Positions 6,936-17,316 of a stretch of DNA of 34,295 nt are shown one piece after another. The stretch lies in the IMG/VR virus record IMGVR_UViG_3300006339_000152, positions 1 through 34,295 of that record, one strand, 5' to 3'. The notes under the pieces were generated by a model. That model made no database searches. It was given only the letters and a program-made list of their open reading frames with translations, and was not told the DNA's origin. Made by a program: the position numbers and the translations under genes. Origin of the DNA: a virus. Within the stretch, counting starts at the first letter, position 1; each line of letters starts with the position of its first letter.

Positions 6936-8438
6936 ATGGCAAAAAAATCAATAGATATAGGATCAGCAGCTAATGACGGAACAGGTAGTAACCTACGTGT
7001 TGGTGGTGGTATTATAAATGATAACTTTAATGAAATTTATACTGCTCTAGGTGACGGTACTACTATAGACCAGAATAGATTACTTAATTTAGCAGGTGGT
7101 ACTGGTATTGATACTACTTTAGTTGGTAATACTTTAACTTTTGATATTGACGCTACAGTTCTTACAGAAACATCAACAGATACATTAACAAATAAATCAA
7201 TTGATTTAGCAACTAATACCATTACAGGTACTACAGCACAATTTAATACTGCTTTGTCAGGTGATGATTTTGCGACACTTTCTGGTGTAGAAGTTCTTAC
7301 AAGTAAAACTTTAACTACTGCTACTCTTGGTGGTAAATTGATAAACGATTCTGGTGATATGGAGTTAGAACCTGTTACTGCTAATTTAGTAATTAGAGGT
7401 GATGGTTCTTCCCAAGACGCAAAAATTACACTAAATTGTGATGCTAATACACACGGACAGACTATAACAGCACAACCTCATAGTTCGGGTCAAACTAACA
7501 CAATGTTATTACCAAAAGGCGGTAATTCAACTTTAGTTTCAGAAATTGCAACACAAACTTTAACAAATAAAACTTTAGACAGTCCAGTTATTAACACACC
7601 AACAGGTGATGTAGTATCATTATCAGGTTTTCAAACCCTTACAAATAAAACTATTTTAACTCCTGTAATTACAGGTTCTTTATTCAATATTGCAGATGAT
7701 ACATCAACAACTTCTTCCATAGCACAAGGAGATGTTTTTAAAATATCTGGTGGTACTGGTATAACAACAGTTGTAAGTGGTGATACTGTTACACTAACAG
7801 CTGGAGGACTTACAAATTCAGAATTAAGTGGTACTGCTGGAATTTCAAATGCTAATTTAGCAAATAATTCAGTTACTATTGGTTCTACAGCAATTGAATT
7901 AGGATCAACTGCTTCAACAGTAAATGGTTTATCATTAATAGGTTCTGCTTATATAACAGTTAGTGGACAAAATTCAGCAATAAGATTTAATCACGTAAAC
8001 TTAGCAGCCTTTCCTAATTCAACTACTTATTCAGGTACACCTGCTTTAGATGAAACAACACTTAAACCTTATATAGCAACTACTTCAGGTTGGGTTGAAA
8101 TGTTAACAGAAAATTCTAGTGCTGATGATATTTCAAATGTAAGTATGACAGGAATTACTGATGGACAAGTATTGGCTTGGAATTCTTCAACTACAAAATT
8201 TGAACCAACAGCTGCCGCTTCAGCTACACCTTTCACAACAGATAAATCACACGTAGGTGATGGTTCAACAACAGGATTTACAATTCTTGGTAGTAGAACT
8301 GTAGATAATATTTTAGTATTTGTAAATGGTATTTGTTTAGTACCAACAGACGATTATACATATGCTGGAACAACATTAACTTTTATAACAGCACCTGCCA
8401 ATAGTGCAGAAATAGTAATAAGATATTTAGGATCATAA
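6936..8438 (+). CDS. Tail-fibre / virion structural protein with TLTNKTL repeats
   Basis: The 500-residue protein starts with IDIGSAANDGTGSNLRVGGG followed by INDNFNEIYTALG, a frequent N-terminal attachment module of marine phage fibres. Four short repeats follow in the pattern (Q/D)TLTNK(S/T)(I/L), typical of fibre shafts. Around residues 285-330 is a module SELSGTAGISNANLANNSV, recurring in the fibre protein at 30347-32059. The C-terminus (VGDGSTTGFTILGSRTVDNI, then VFVNGICLVPTDDYTY and EIVIRYLG) is a small beta domain common at fibre ends. It has its own late promoter and Shine-Dalgarno, so it starts a new transcription unit. Receptor role is inferred. Confidence 0.7.
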   Translation: MAKKSIDIGSAANDGTGSNLRVGGGIINDNFNEIYTALGDGTTIDQNRLLNLAGGTGIDTTLVGNTLTFDIDATVLTETSTDTLTNKSIDLATNTITGTTAQFNTALSGDDFATLSGVEVLTSKTLTTATLGGKLINDSGDMELEPVTANLVIRGDGSSQDAKITLNCDANTHGQTITAQPHSSGQTNTMLLPKGGNSTLVSEIATQTLTNKTLDSPVINTPTGDVVSLSGFQTLTNKTILTPVITGSLFNIADDTSTTSSIAQGDVFKISGGTGITTVVSGDTVTLTAGGLTNSELSGTAGISNANLANNSVTIGSTAIELGSTASTVNGLSLIGSAYITVSGQNSAIRFNHVNLAAFPNSTTYSGTPALDETTLKPYIATTSGWVEMLTENSSADDISNVSMTGITDGQVLAWNSSTTKFEPTAAASATPFTTDKSHVGDGSTTGFTILGSRTVDNILVFVNGICLVPTDDYTYAGTTLTFITAPANSAEIVIRYLGS

Positions 8439-8439
8439 A

Positions 8440-9738
8440 ATGGGAATTAGAACAAGAAATAGAGCTAACAATGTAAATGCAGATGGCACACCTTTAACTT
8501 TAGGTGCAAGTGTGCAACCAGTTAAAGATGATGTAACAGCTTTGGCTTTAAGAGAAGCAACAAACGAATCGTCTGCTGCTTTCAATTTGCCTAATACTTT
8601 TATAGATACGTTTTCAGATGACACAAATCTAGGAACACAAACAGATGTAGATAGAGTTAGTGGTCATATAACAACTGCTATAACAACTGTTGACGAATGG
8701 GTAAGTGATGCTAATACTTTAGCATTATTACATTATAATGGAGCTAATGCTGGAACAGTATTTACAGATAGTTCTTCACACAATAGAACAATAACTAGAC
8801 GTAATCAACCTACTACAAATACAGGAGAGAAAAAATTTGGAAGTGCTTCTGCTTTCTTTGATGGTTCAGATGACTCTTTATCAATGCCTGATAGTGATGA
8901 TTGGATTTGGGGAACAGGTGATTGGACTATGGAAACTTGGATATATATGAACGTCAATACAGGCACACACGGATATGATATATTCAACCAAGCAAAAACA
9001 GATTCTACCGATACTGGTGGTGCTTGGCATTGGGGTATTAGTCCTAATGCAGGAATGAAACAAAAATTTAATGTTTATCATAGAAATAGTACAACAACAG
9101 CAGATGATTTTGCTTTTGAATCTGGTACTGCTATGTCAACAGGTCAATGGTATCATATGGCAGTAGTTAGAGATGGAGGTACAATAAGATTTTATAAAGA
9201 TGGTGTACAAGATGGTTCTGCTTCTGTACCAACTTCTTCTGGTGGTCATTTAATGACTGGTGCTTTAGGTGGTCAAGTATGGATAAGTAAAAGAGCTTAT
9301 ACTGACTCTTATGGTGTTCTTAACGGTTATTTAGATGAAATGAGAATATCAAATAATTGTAGGTATCCTAATGGAACAACTTTTACTCCACAAGAACGTA
9401 CAACATCAACAGCTACAGGAACATTAATTCAATCAGCTAATACAGTAGATGTAGCTAAAACAAAAGTAGCTGGAACAATGCTTTATAAAGATGGTATTGG
9501 AACAGGAGTTATCGGAACGGATTTAAAGATATATTTCAGTTGTGATAATGGTTCAAATTGGACTGAAGCGGTAAGTTATGATACTATTACTCCAGTCTAT
9601 AGTACTGGTGTTAAACAAGTCCGTTTAGGAGAAACAACTTGTACAAGTGGCACAGGAGTTATTTACAAAGCTGTTTGGGCGAACCAGACAGATACTACTA
9701 AAGAAACACAACTCCACGGAATAGGAATTAATTACTAA
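8440..9738 (+). CDS. LamG/concanavalin-like lectin-domain virion protein
   Basis: The 432-residue protein contains one clear LamG-type jelly roll from about residue 92 to 325. It has the opening TLALLHYNGANAGTVFTDSS, then SASAFFDGSDDSLSMP, WTMETWIYM, the core GQWYHMAVVRDGGTIRFYKD-G and the closing LNGYLDEMRISNNCRY. Such domains in phage fibres bind carbohydrates or hold fibre parts together. The N-terminal 88 residues look like an attachment segment (GIRTRNRANNVNADGTPLTL), and the C-terminal 100 residues form another beta domain (VAGTMLYKDGIGTGVIGTDL). The start is 1 nt after the previous stop, so translation is coupled. A host-glycan-binding role is inferred. Confidence 0.78.
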   Translation: MGIRTRNRANNVNADGTPLTLGASVQPVKDDVTALALREATNESSAAFNLPNTFIDTFSDDTNLGTQTDVDRVSGHITTAITTVDEWVSDANTLALLHYNGANAGTVFTDSSSHNRTITRRNQPTTNTGEKKFGSASAFFDGSDDSLSMPDSDDWIWGTGDWTMETWIYMNVNTGTHGYDIFNQAKTDSTDTGGAWHWGISPNAGMKQKFNVYHRNSTTTADDFAFESGTAMSTGQWYHMAVVRDGGTIRFYKDGVQDGSASVPTSSGGHLMTGALGGQVWISKRAYTDSYGVLNGYLDEMRISNNCRYPNGTTFTPQERTTSTATGTLIQSANTVDVAKTKVAGTMLYKDGIGTGVIGTDLKIYFSCDNGSNWTEAVSYDTITPVYSTGVKQVRLGETTCTSGTGVIYKAVWANQTDTTKETQLHGIGINY

Positions 9739-9750
9739 TTAGAAAACTTG

Positions 9751-9758
9751 TATAAATA
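9751..9758 (+). promoter_or_regulatory. T4-type late promoter box TATAAATA (gp8)
   Basis: Exact consensus in the 38-nt gap before gp8. Expected start near 9764, followed at once by AAGGAA (9765-9770) as Shine-Dalgarno and the ATG at 9777. This promoter can also feed the DUF4815 gene downstream. Confidence 0.68.
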
Positions 9759-9776
9759 TAGATAAAGGAAATAAGA

Positions 9777-11237
9777 ATGCCAGCAATTATAACAAATAAA
9801 TTCAGAATACACAACTCGGAACAATTCCAAGAAGCGTTTACTGAAGCGTCAGGAAATACTTTCTATTTAGGTATAGGAAGACCTCAACCATTTGGGACTT
9901 CTACAAGAGGAGATGGAAGAACAAATAATGAAGGAACAGACGCATTACCTGTGACTCCTGCAGATAACGAAAATACACAAAATTTTACATATGATGATAT
10001 GCTTGCTTGTAAAAAAGTAGCAAGTACAAATGCTGGATTTGTAATTCCTAGAAGAAATTGGACGACTGCTACTGTATATGATTATTACAGACACGATTAT
10101 GGAGAATACATTACTGGAACAACAACAGCACAAACTTCAAATAGTGGTGCTGTTACTTTATATGACGCAACTTTTTATGTATTAAGTGCTGCTAGAAATG
10201 TTTACAAATGTTTAGATAATAATAGCGGTGGTACTTCAACTGTAGAACCTACAGGAACATCAACAACAATATTAGCAACTGCTGATGGATACAAGTGGAA
10301 ATATATTTACACTTTAACTGCTGCTCAACAAGCAGAATTTTTATCAGTAGATTTTATGGCAGTTGGTACAAATGGAACAGTTAATGCTGCTGCTGTAGAT
10401 GGTGCAATCAATGTAATTAAAATTAAAACAGCGGGTTCTGCTGGTACAGATGGAACACACGCAAGTGTTCCAATACGAGGAGATGGATCAAGTGGAGTTT
10501 GTTCAGTAACCATTGCTTCAGGTGCAGTTACAGCGGTAACCGTAACTACTCCAGGAACAGGATACACTTACGCATATATTAAACTTGCAGATATAAATGC
10601 TGCTGGTGGTGGTGCATTAATTAGTACAGAATTAGATTGTATGATTGAACCAAAAGGTGGACACGGATTTAATGCAGTACAAGAGTTAGGTGGATTTTTT
10701 GTTATGTTGAATACAAGTTTAGAAGGAACAGAATCAGCTAATTCAGGTGACGTAACTGTTGCAAATGATTTTAGAAAAGTAAGTTTAATAAGAGACCCGA
10801 AATCAGGTGGTACTGCTGCTTCTGCTGCTACATTGAGAGCAACAAGTGCCGTTGTTGGTGCGTCCAGTAATTTAACATTTTCAGTTGACGAAAAAATTTC
10901 ACAAGCAAGCACAGGTGCAGTTGGAAAAGTTGTAGAGTGGGATCCAACAAATAAAATATTATATTATATTCAACCAAGACACAATGATGAGGGAGTAGAT
11001 ACTAACGGTAATCAGACAGCATTTAGTGGCACAAATATTATTACTGGTGCAGATACAAACGCAACTTTAACACCTGCTACGACAACAGGTACAGTTAATA
11101 GTCAAACATTTTCAAACGGATATTCTAGTTCGGAAATTGACCACGGTTCAGGTGAAATAGTTTATGTAGAAAATAGAGCGCCAATCACTAGAGCTGCTGA
11201 CCAAACCGAAAATATCAAATTGATTATAGAATTTTAG
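9777..11237 (+). CDS. 8: Baseplate wedge subunit gp8
   Basis: The 486-residue protein carries the conserved marine gp8 pattern: MPAIITNKFRIHNSEQFQEA, then NTFYLGIGRPQPFG, YDDMLACKKV, VIPRRNWTTATVYDYYRHDY, TLYDATFYVLSAARNVYKC, STVEPTGTST and DGYKWKYIYTLTAAQ. gp8 is a wedge component that dimerises and contacts gp7 and gp10 in T4. T4 gp8 is 334 residues; here an insertion rich in Gly/Thr (about residues 215-330) makes it longer, including a VTTPGTGYTYAYI motif also seen in neighbouring structural proteins. It ends 9 nt before the DUF4815 gene, whose Shine-Dalgarno (GGGGAG) overlaps this gap. Confidence 0.85.
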   Translation: MPAIITNKFRIHNSEQFQEAFTEASGNTFYLGIGRPQPFGTSTRGDGRTNNEGTDALPVTPADNENTQNFTYDDMLACKKVASTNAGFVIPRRNWTTATVYDYYRHDYGEYITGTTTAQTSNSGAVTLYDATFYVLSAARNVYKCLDNNSGGTSTVEPTGTSTTILATADGYKWKYIYTLTAAQQAEFLSVDFMAVGTNGTVNAAAVDGAINVIKIKTAGSAGTDGTHASVPIRGDGSSGVCSVTIASGAVTAVTVTTPGTGYTYAYIKLADINAAGGGALISTELDCMIEPKGGHGFNAVQELGGFFVMLNTSLEGTESANSGDVTVANDFRKVSLIRDPKSGGTAASAATLRATSAVVGASSNLTFSVDEKISQASTGAVGKVVEWDPTNKILYYIQPRHNDEGVDTNGNQTAFSGTNIITGADTNATLTPATTTGTVNSQTFSNGYSSSEIDHGSGEIVYVENRAPITRAADQTENIKLIIEF

Positions 11238-11246
11238 GGGAGTTAA

Positions 11247-14200
11247 ATGCCAAGTCCAACAGATTTTAACTTATCGCCCTATTATGATGACTTTAATGAA
11301 AATAAAAAATTTCATAGAGTTCTTTTCAGACCAGCATTTGCTGTACAGGCGAGAGAGTTAACACAATCACAGACGCAATTACAAAACCAAGTAGAAAGGG
11401 TTAGTGACCATCTATTTGAAAAAGGTGCTATGGTTATACCTGGAGAAATCGGGTACGACTTAAATTACACTTCAGTAAAACTTTCAGCAAAATCAAACTC
11501 AACTTTAGCAGATTATAATGGATTAGAAGTAACAGGTGCAACTTCAGGTCTTGTTGCAAAAGTTATAGGTGTATCTGTAGCTGATGGAACTGATCCAGAT
11601 ACATTATTTGTAAAATATTCAAAAACTGGAACAGATAATACATCAACTTCCTTTTCTGATACAGAAATTTTAGATTGTACAATTAATTCTTTGGCTGCTA
11701 CAGCGACTGTTGCTTCAACACATAAAGGTTGCGCTGCTGAAGTACAAAAAGGAGTTTATTATATTAATGGATATCACGTTGAAGTTTTACAACAAACAGT
11801 AGTACTAGACAAATATACAAACACACCTTCATATAGAGTTGGTTTATTAGTTACAGAATCTTTTGTAACTCCAAATGAAGATGGAAGTTTAAATGATAAT
11901 GCTCAAGGAACATCAAATCAAAATGCTCCTGGTGCTCATAGATTTAAAATTGATTTAACACTTCAAAAGAAAACTTTAGCAGCTACAGATGATAAAAATT
12001 TCATAGAATTATTAAGACTATCAAAAGGTATTTTACAGAATAGAGTTAGAAATACAGAATATGGAGTATTAGAAGATACTTTTGCTCGTAGAACATATGA
12101 TGAGTCAGGAGATTATATTATTAAAGGTTTTGAATTAGATATAAGAGAACATTTACTATCAGGAAATAATAGAGGTATTTACGCTTCAGGTGCAGGTGGT
12201 GATTCATCTAAACTTGCAATAGGTTTAGCTCCAGGAAAAGCATATGTTAAAGGTTATGAAATAGAAAAATTAGGAACAACTTTTGTTGATGTAGATAAAG
12301 CAAGAGAGTTTGATACAGAACCAAACTTTAAAACTAGATTTGATTTAGGTAATTACTTAAACGTAACTAACGTTTATGGTACACCAGATATTGGTTTTGT
12401 AACAGGTGATATAGAATCATATAAAAGTCTTGACTTATATAGTACGGCAACTGCTGTTAGAGGTGTAGTTAATACAGCAGCAGGTTCAAGTATTACTCAA
12501 ATAGGAAGAGCAAAGTCAAGAGGATTTGAATACTCATCTGGTACTGCTGTAAATAATATTGTTTCAAGTGGTGGTTTAACAAGTTCTATTTTTAAACATT
12601 ATCTATTTGATGTAGAAACGTATACTCACTTAAATATATTAACAGCTCAAGCTTTTACAACTGGTGAAACTGTAACAGGTGGCACTTCTGGTGCAACTGG
12701 TGTTGTTCAATCAATATCAACAACAGAAACGGCAACAATTAATAGTATAACTCAAGCAAATCCTTGCGTAGTTCAACACGCAAGTCCCCATAATTTTTTA
12801 GATGGACAACAAGTTACTATTGCAGGTGTTGGAAGTTCTTGGGCAATTGATTCAGTTGTAACTACTGGTGGAGTATTTACAGTTAGAGTAGTTAATTCTA
12901 CAGATTATAATTTATACAAAGAAGATGGAACAACTCCTGTTAATTGTACAACTCCAGGTACAGGTGGAACAACAGCACACGGAATTGTAATAGCTTCAAA
13001 TGTACAAGGTTCATTTACACCAGGTGAAATAATTACAGGTGGAACTTCAAGTAATACAGCAACTTTACAAGCAGATGTTTTAGGACGTAAAGCGGCAATA
13101 GTTTATGGTTCTTCTGATATTAAAACAATTAGTATGACAGGTTCTCCTGGGTATGTTGCGGATGTAGTGAGAGATAATGTTAGTATGACAGGTACACTAT
13201 CTGTCGCAGGTGCAGGAACAATAATTAATGGATTTGGTACAAGATTTACAGATGAATTAAAAATTGGAGATAAAATTACATATATAACAAATACTCCTCT
13301 TGCAGAAACAAATGAAGTAGCCTATGTTATTAATGATACAAGTTTTGCAGTAACTTTAGGTGCAGGTGCTGATGTTACCAAATCATCTTTTACTAGAGGA
13401 CGTGGTGCAGTAAAAGAACCAGGTAAAAATATTTCTATCTTTAAAATGCCTTATGAAACTATTAAGACATTAAAGACAACTGTTAATTCAGGAATAACAG
13501 ATACAAATTTTGCAATTAGAAGACATTTCACAGCAACATTATCAGGTAATGGTGACGCTTCAATTACAGCAGGAACAAATGAAACATTTAGTGGATTAAA
13601 AGAATCAGACTTTACTGTTTCTATTATGACAACTGGTGGTGGTAGTGCTGGTGCAGTATCAGATATATTAAGTTTAAGTGGTAGTAACCATTTAGCACAA
13701 ACAATATTTACTTTAGCAGGTTCTCCAACTGGTAAAACTTTAACATTAAATTTTGGTACTAATTATGCAGGACATAAAGTAAAAATATTAGCAACAGTTA
13801 ATCGTTCAGTTGCAAGTTCTAAAACTAAAACATTAAATTCAGCACAAACAGTACAAATTGCTACACAAGCAACTGTTGAATCTGGTGTATGTGGATTAGG
13901 TAGAGCAGATGTTTATAAAATTAATAACATTTATATGGCAGCAGATTTTTCTACAAATGCTATTGCTGGTGATACAGATATTACAGATAGATTTGATTTA
14001 GATACAGGACAAAGAGATAACTTCTATGACATTGGAAGAATTAAATTAAAAAATGGTGCATTAACACCAACAGGAAGATTACTAGTTAATTTTGATTACT
14101 TCTCTCACGGTTCTGGAGATTATTTTGATGTAGACTCTTATTCAGGTATTGTTGATTATGAAAATATACCAGCATACGAATCATCAACAACTAATGAAAG

Positions 14201-17200
14201 ATTTGAATTAAGAGATACTTTAGATTTCAGACCAAGAGTTGATGACGCTTCAACAATAAATTCAGGTAGCCAAGACCGTTCATATGACGGTGTAGGTGCT
14301 TCTACAGTTGATTCAGTTAAATTTGGTACAGACATAACATCCGATTTTGAATATTATTTACAAAGAGTTGATAAAATATATTTAGATTCAGCTGGAAAAT
14401 TTCAAGTATTGAGTGGTGCAAGTTCAGCAACACCAGATGTTCCTGGTTCTTTAGATAATGCTATGCATATGTACACTTTATTTTTACCAAGTTATGGATT
14501 AGATACAGCTGATGTTAGTATAGAAACAGTTGACAACCGAAGATATACAATGAGAGATATTGGACATTTAGAAAGAAGAATAACAAATGTTGAATATTAT
14601 ACTCAATTGTCTTTATTAGAAGTTGCTGCTCAAACATTACAAATACAAGACGCTGATGGATTTGATAGATTTAAAAATGGATTTGTTGTAGATAATTTTA
14701 CAGGACACGCAATAGGTGACCCAGGAAATGTAGATTATAAAGTTTCAATGGATATGGCGAAAGGTGAAATGAGACCAACATTCCACGAGGATGCTATTCA
14801 ACTTATTGAACGTGATGGTGATGGTACAGCTATTGTTGCCGCTGATAGAACGGATGGACAATACCAAAAAACTGGAGATTTAATTACATTACCTTATAGT
14901 GAAACTGCTTTAATAACTCAACCGTATGCAAGTAAATCAATTAATGTTAACCCATTTGGAATATTTACTTGGATAGGTTCAATTGCATTAACACCAGCAA
15001 ATGATGAATGGAAAGAAACAGAAAGAGCACCAGAATTAACAATTACAAATGATGATGGTACTTGGGATACTTTAGTTGCTGTTTCTGGTAATCCAAATCT
15101 TCAAGAAGTAGAGATAGGTACAGTATGGAACGAGTGGACAAATAATTGGACTGGAACATCAACAACTAATACTACAGAAAATTTTGAACAAAGAGGTGGT
15201 CACGGTTGGAGAGTAATGCAAAGAGATATCCAAACAACTACTCAAACTGGAACAAGAACAAGAGCAGGAATTAGACAAGTAATAGTTCCAAAAACAATAA
15301 CAAATAGTATTGGTGATAGAATTATAAGTGTAGCATTTGTTCCGTTTATTAGAAGTAGAACAGTATCATTTACTGCTACAAGAATGAGACCAAATACAAG
15401 AGTTTATGCTTTCTTTGATAGTGATGATATATCTACTTACATAACACCAGATGGTGGTTCTTTAGGTGGTAATCTTGTCACGGATGCTAACGGTGCTGTA
15501 ACGGGAACTTTTGCAATACCTGATCCAAAAGTAAATTCAAATCCAAGATGGCGAACAGGTCAAAGAATTTTTAGATTAACAAGTTCATCTACAAACGTTT
15601 TAACACAAGCACCAGATACAGCTGCTAATGCTGAATATATTGCTAGAGGTATTATAGAAACAGTACAAAATACAATTATTTCTACAAGAACAGCTGCTAT
15701 AGAATTTAGAGCAACTAATGAAACAGAAAATGTAACTAGAACGGATGTCCAACGAGGGGCAGCTAGACAAGTTGGTTATCACGATCCATTAGCACAAACA
15801 TTTATGATTGATGACGCTGGAGGTGTTTTCTTAACATCTATGGATTTATTTTTCAGTTCTAAAGACGCTAATGTACCTTTAACTTTACAAATTAGAAATA
15901 CTGTAAATGGTTATCCAGGACAAAATATATTACCGTTTAGTGAAGTATCATTAAATCCACCTTCAGTTAATATAAGTGCTGACGCAACAGTTAAAACTAC
16001 ATTTACTTTTGCAAGTCCTGTTTATGTACAAGAAAATACAGAATATTCTTTTGTATTAATGGCAAACTCAACTGATTACAATTGTTATGTTGGTAGATTG
16101 GGAGAAACTGTAATAGGTTCAGATAGAACAATATCAGCACAACCATATGCTGGTGTAATGTTTAAATCACAAAATGGTGTGACTTGGACAACTGAACAAA
16201 ACGAAGATATTAAATTTACATTGAAGAGAGCAGAATTTGAAAATGTAACTGGAGATGTTATGTTGACAAATAATACTTTACCTGCTAGAACACTTAAACT
16301 TAATCCATTACGAACAACAAATGCTTCAGGTGTAGTTAGAGTTTATCATCCAAATCACGGAATGCACGGCACATCAAATAATGTGACCATTGCAGGAGTG
16401 TCGGCTGGTACCTATAATGGTATTGCTCATACTGATTTAAATGGAACATATACAAGTATTTCAAATGTAACCCTAGATAGTTATGATATTACAACAGCTG
16501 GAACAGCAACTGCTACTGGTGATATTGGAAGCAATACTGTAACTGCAACACAAAATAGAAAATATGATGTAATGAATTTATCAGGTGTTCAAACAATGAA
16601 ATTACCTGGTACAAGTATTGAATGGTATATTAGACCAACTACTGGACAATCAATGCACGGTGCAGAATCAGAATTTAGTTTAACTTCAACGGCAAATAAA
16701 GTTGCTGTTGTTAATTCTGAAAATGTACACTTTAACAATCCAAAAGCTGTAATGAGTGAAATAAATGAAACAAATGAAATGTCAGGTCAAAAATCTTTTT
16801 GGTTAAATTTAAAACTTTTAACTACTAATACAAAAGTTTCACCAGTTTTAGATACACAACGAATGAGTGCTTTTATGATTTCAAATAGATTAAATAATCC
16901 AACTTCTGGTAATACACCAGATTTTGTTGATGATATTGCTTCAACTGGTTCATCTACAGCTGCTCTTTATTTAACTAAACCTGTAGTATTAGAAAATTCA
17001 TCAACTTCTTTAGACGTTAGATTGACTTCAAATGTTAGGTCAAGTTCAGTAGTACAAGTTTATCATAGAACATTAGGACCAGAAGATGATAGAAAGATTG
17101 AAGATTTATCTTGGACACCATTTAATACAGATGGTTCGGAAGATACAACAGTAACACCTGCTGAAGATGACACAACATTTAGAGAATACAAATATTCAGT

Positions 17201-17312
17201 AGCTAGTTTAAATCCATTTACATCTTTACAAATTAAAATAGTAATGAAAGGGTCTATCTCATCATATCCTCCAATTGTAAGAGATATGAGAACAGTAGCA
17301 TTGGCGATATAA
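11247..17312 (+). CDS. Giant DUF4815 virion structural protein (2021 aa)
   Basis: The longest gene here. Its N-terminus NLSPYYDDFNENKKFHRVLF, followed by RPAFAVQARELTQSQTQLQN and EKGAMVIPGE, is the hallmark of DUF4815 proteins of marine T4-like phages. The middle holds GETVTGGTSGATGVVQ and GEIITGGTSSNTATLQ modules like those in the gp7-like protein. Near residue 1510 a domain starts with YHDPLAQTFMIDDAGGVFL; it continues with VPLTLQIRNTVNGYPG, a probable jelly roll, up to about 1670. The C-terminal part (about 1870-2021) includes PVVLENSSTSLDVRLTSNVR and ends in PPIVRDMRTVALAI. It is probably a baseplate-to-fibre connector. A strong GGGGAG Shine-Dalgarno suggests high expression. Specific role unknown. 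Confidence 0.82.
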   Translation: MPSPTDFNLSPYYDDFNENKKFHRVLFRPAFAVQARELTQSQTQLQNQVERVSDHLFEKGAMVIPGEIGYDLNYTSVKLSAKSNSTLADYNGLEVTGATSGLVAKVIGVSVADGTDPDTLFVKYSKTGTDNTSTSFSDTEILDCTINSLAATATVASTHKGCAAEVQKGVYYINGYHVEVLQQTVVLDKYTNTPSYRVGLLVTESFVTPNEDGSLNDNAQGTSNQNAPGAHRFKIDLTLQKKTLAATDDKNFIELLRLSKGILQNRVRNTEYGVLEDTFARRTYDESGDYIIKGFELDIREHLLSGNNRGIYASGAGGDSSKLAIGLAPGKAYVKGYEIEKLGTTFVDVDKAREFDTEPNFKTRFDLGNYLNVTNVYGTPDIGFVTGDIESYKSLDLYSTATAVRGVVNTAAGSSITQIGRAKSRGFEYSSGTAVNNIVSSGGLTSSIFKHYLFDVETYTHLNILTAQAFTTGETVTGGTSGATGVVQSISTTETATINSITQANPCVVQHASPHNFLDGQQVTIAGVGSSWAIDSVVTTGGVFTVRVVNSTDYNLYKEDGTTPVNCTTPGTGGTTAHGIVIASNVQGSFTPGEIITGGTSSNTATLQADVLGRKAAIVYGSSDIKTISMTGSPGYVADVVRDNVSMTGTLSVAGAGTIINGFGTRFTDELKIGDKITYITNTPLAETNEVAYVINDTSFAVTLGAGADVTKSSFTRGRGAVKEPGKNISIFKMPYETIKTLKTTVNSGITDTNFAIRRHFTATLSGNGDASITAGTNETFSGLKESDFTVSIMTTGGGSAGAVSDILSLSGSNHLAQTIFTLAGSPTGKTLTLNFGTNYAGHKVKILATVNRSVASSKTKTLNSAQTVQIATQATVESGVCGLGRADVYKINNIYMAADFSTNAIAGDTDITDRFDLDTGQRDNFYDIGRIKLKNGALTPTGRLLVNFDYFSHGSGDYFDVDSYSGIVDYENIPAYESSTTNERFELRDTLDFRPRVDDASTINSGSQDRSYDGVGASTVDSVKFGTDITSDFEYYLQRVDKIYLDSAGKFQVLSGASSATPDVPGSLDNAMHMYTLFLPSYGLDTADVSIETVDNRRYTMRDIGHLERRITNVEYYTQLSLLEVAAQTLQIQDADGFDRFKNGFVVDNFTGHAIGDPGNVDYKVSMDMAKGEMRPTFHEDAIQLIERDGDGTAIVAADRTDGQYQKTGDLITLPYSETALITQPYASKSINVNPFGIFTWIGSIALTPANDEWKETERAPELTITNDDGTWDTLVAVSGNPNLQEVEIGTVWNEWTNNWTGTSTTNTTENFEQRGGHGWRVMQRDIQTTTQTGTRTRAGIRQVIVPKTITNSIGDRIISVAFVPFIRSRTVSFTATRMRPNTRVYAFFDSDDISTYITPDGGSLGGNLVTDANGAVTGTFAIPDPKVNSNPRWRTGQRIFRLTSSSTNVLTQAPDTAANAEYIARGIIETVQNTIISTRTAAIEFRATNETENVTRTDVQRGAARQVGYHDPLAQTFMIDDAGGVFLTSMDLFFSSKDANVPLTLQIRNTVNGYPGQNILPFSEVSLNPPSVNISADATVKTTFTFASPVYVQENTEYSFVLMANSTDYNCYVGRLGETVIGSDRTISAQPYAGVMFKSQNGVTWTTEQNEDIKFTLKRAEFENVTGDVMLTNNTLPARTLKLNPLRTTNASGVVRVYHPNHGMHGTSNNVTIAGVSAGTYNGIAHTDLNGTYTSISNVTLDSYDITTAGTATATGDIGSNTVTATQNRKYDVMNLSGVQTMKLPGTSIEWYIRPTTGQSMHGAESEFSLTSTANKVAVVNSENVHFNNPKAVMSEINETNEMSGQKSFWLNLKLLTTNTKVSPVLDTQRMSAFMISNRLNNPTSGNTPDFVDDIASTGSSTAALYLTKPVVLENSSTSLDVRLTSNVRSSSVVQVYHRTLGPEDDRKIEDLSWTPFNTDGSEDTTVTPAEDDTTFREYKYSVASLNPFTSLQIKIVMKGSISSYPPIVRDMRTVALAI

Positions 17313-17316
17313 TAAA

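Noticed and set aside
10568-10912. 114-codon frame on the minus strand inside gp8
   Set aside because: Antisense shadow of a repeat-rich, strongly conserved gene; no ribosome site or promoter, and composition typical of reversed Thr/Ala/Gly codons.
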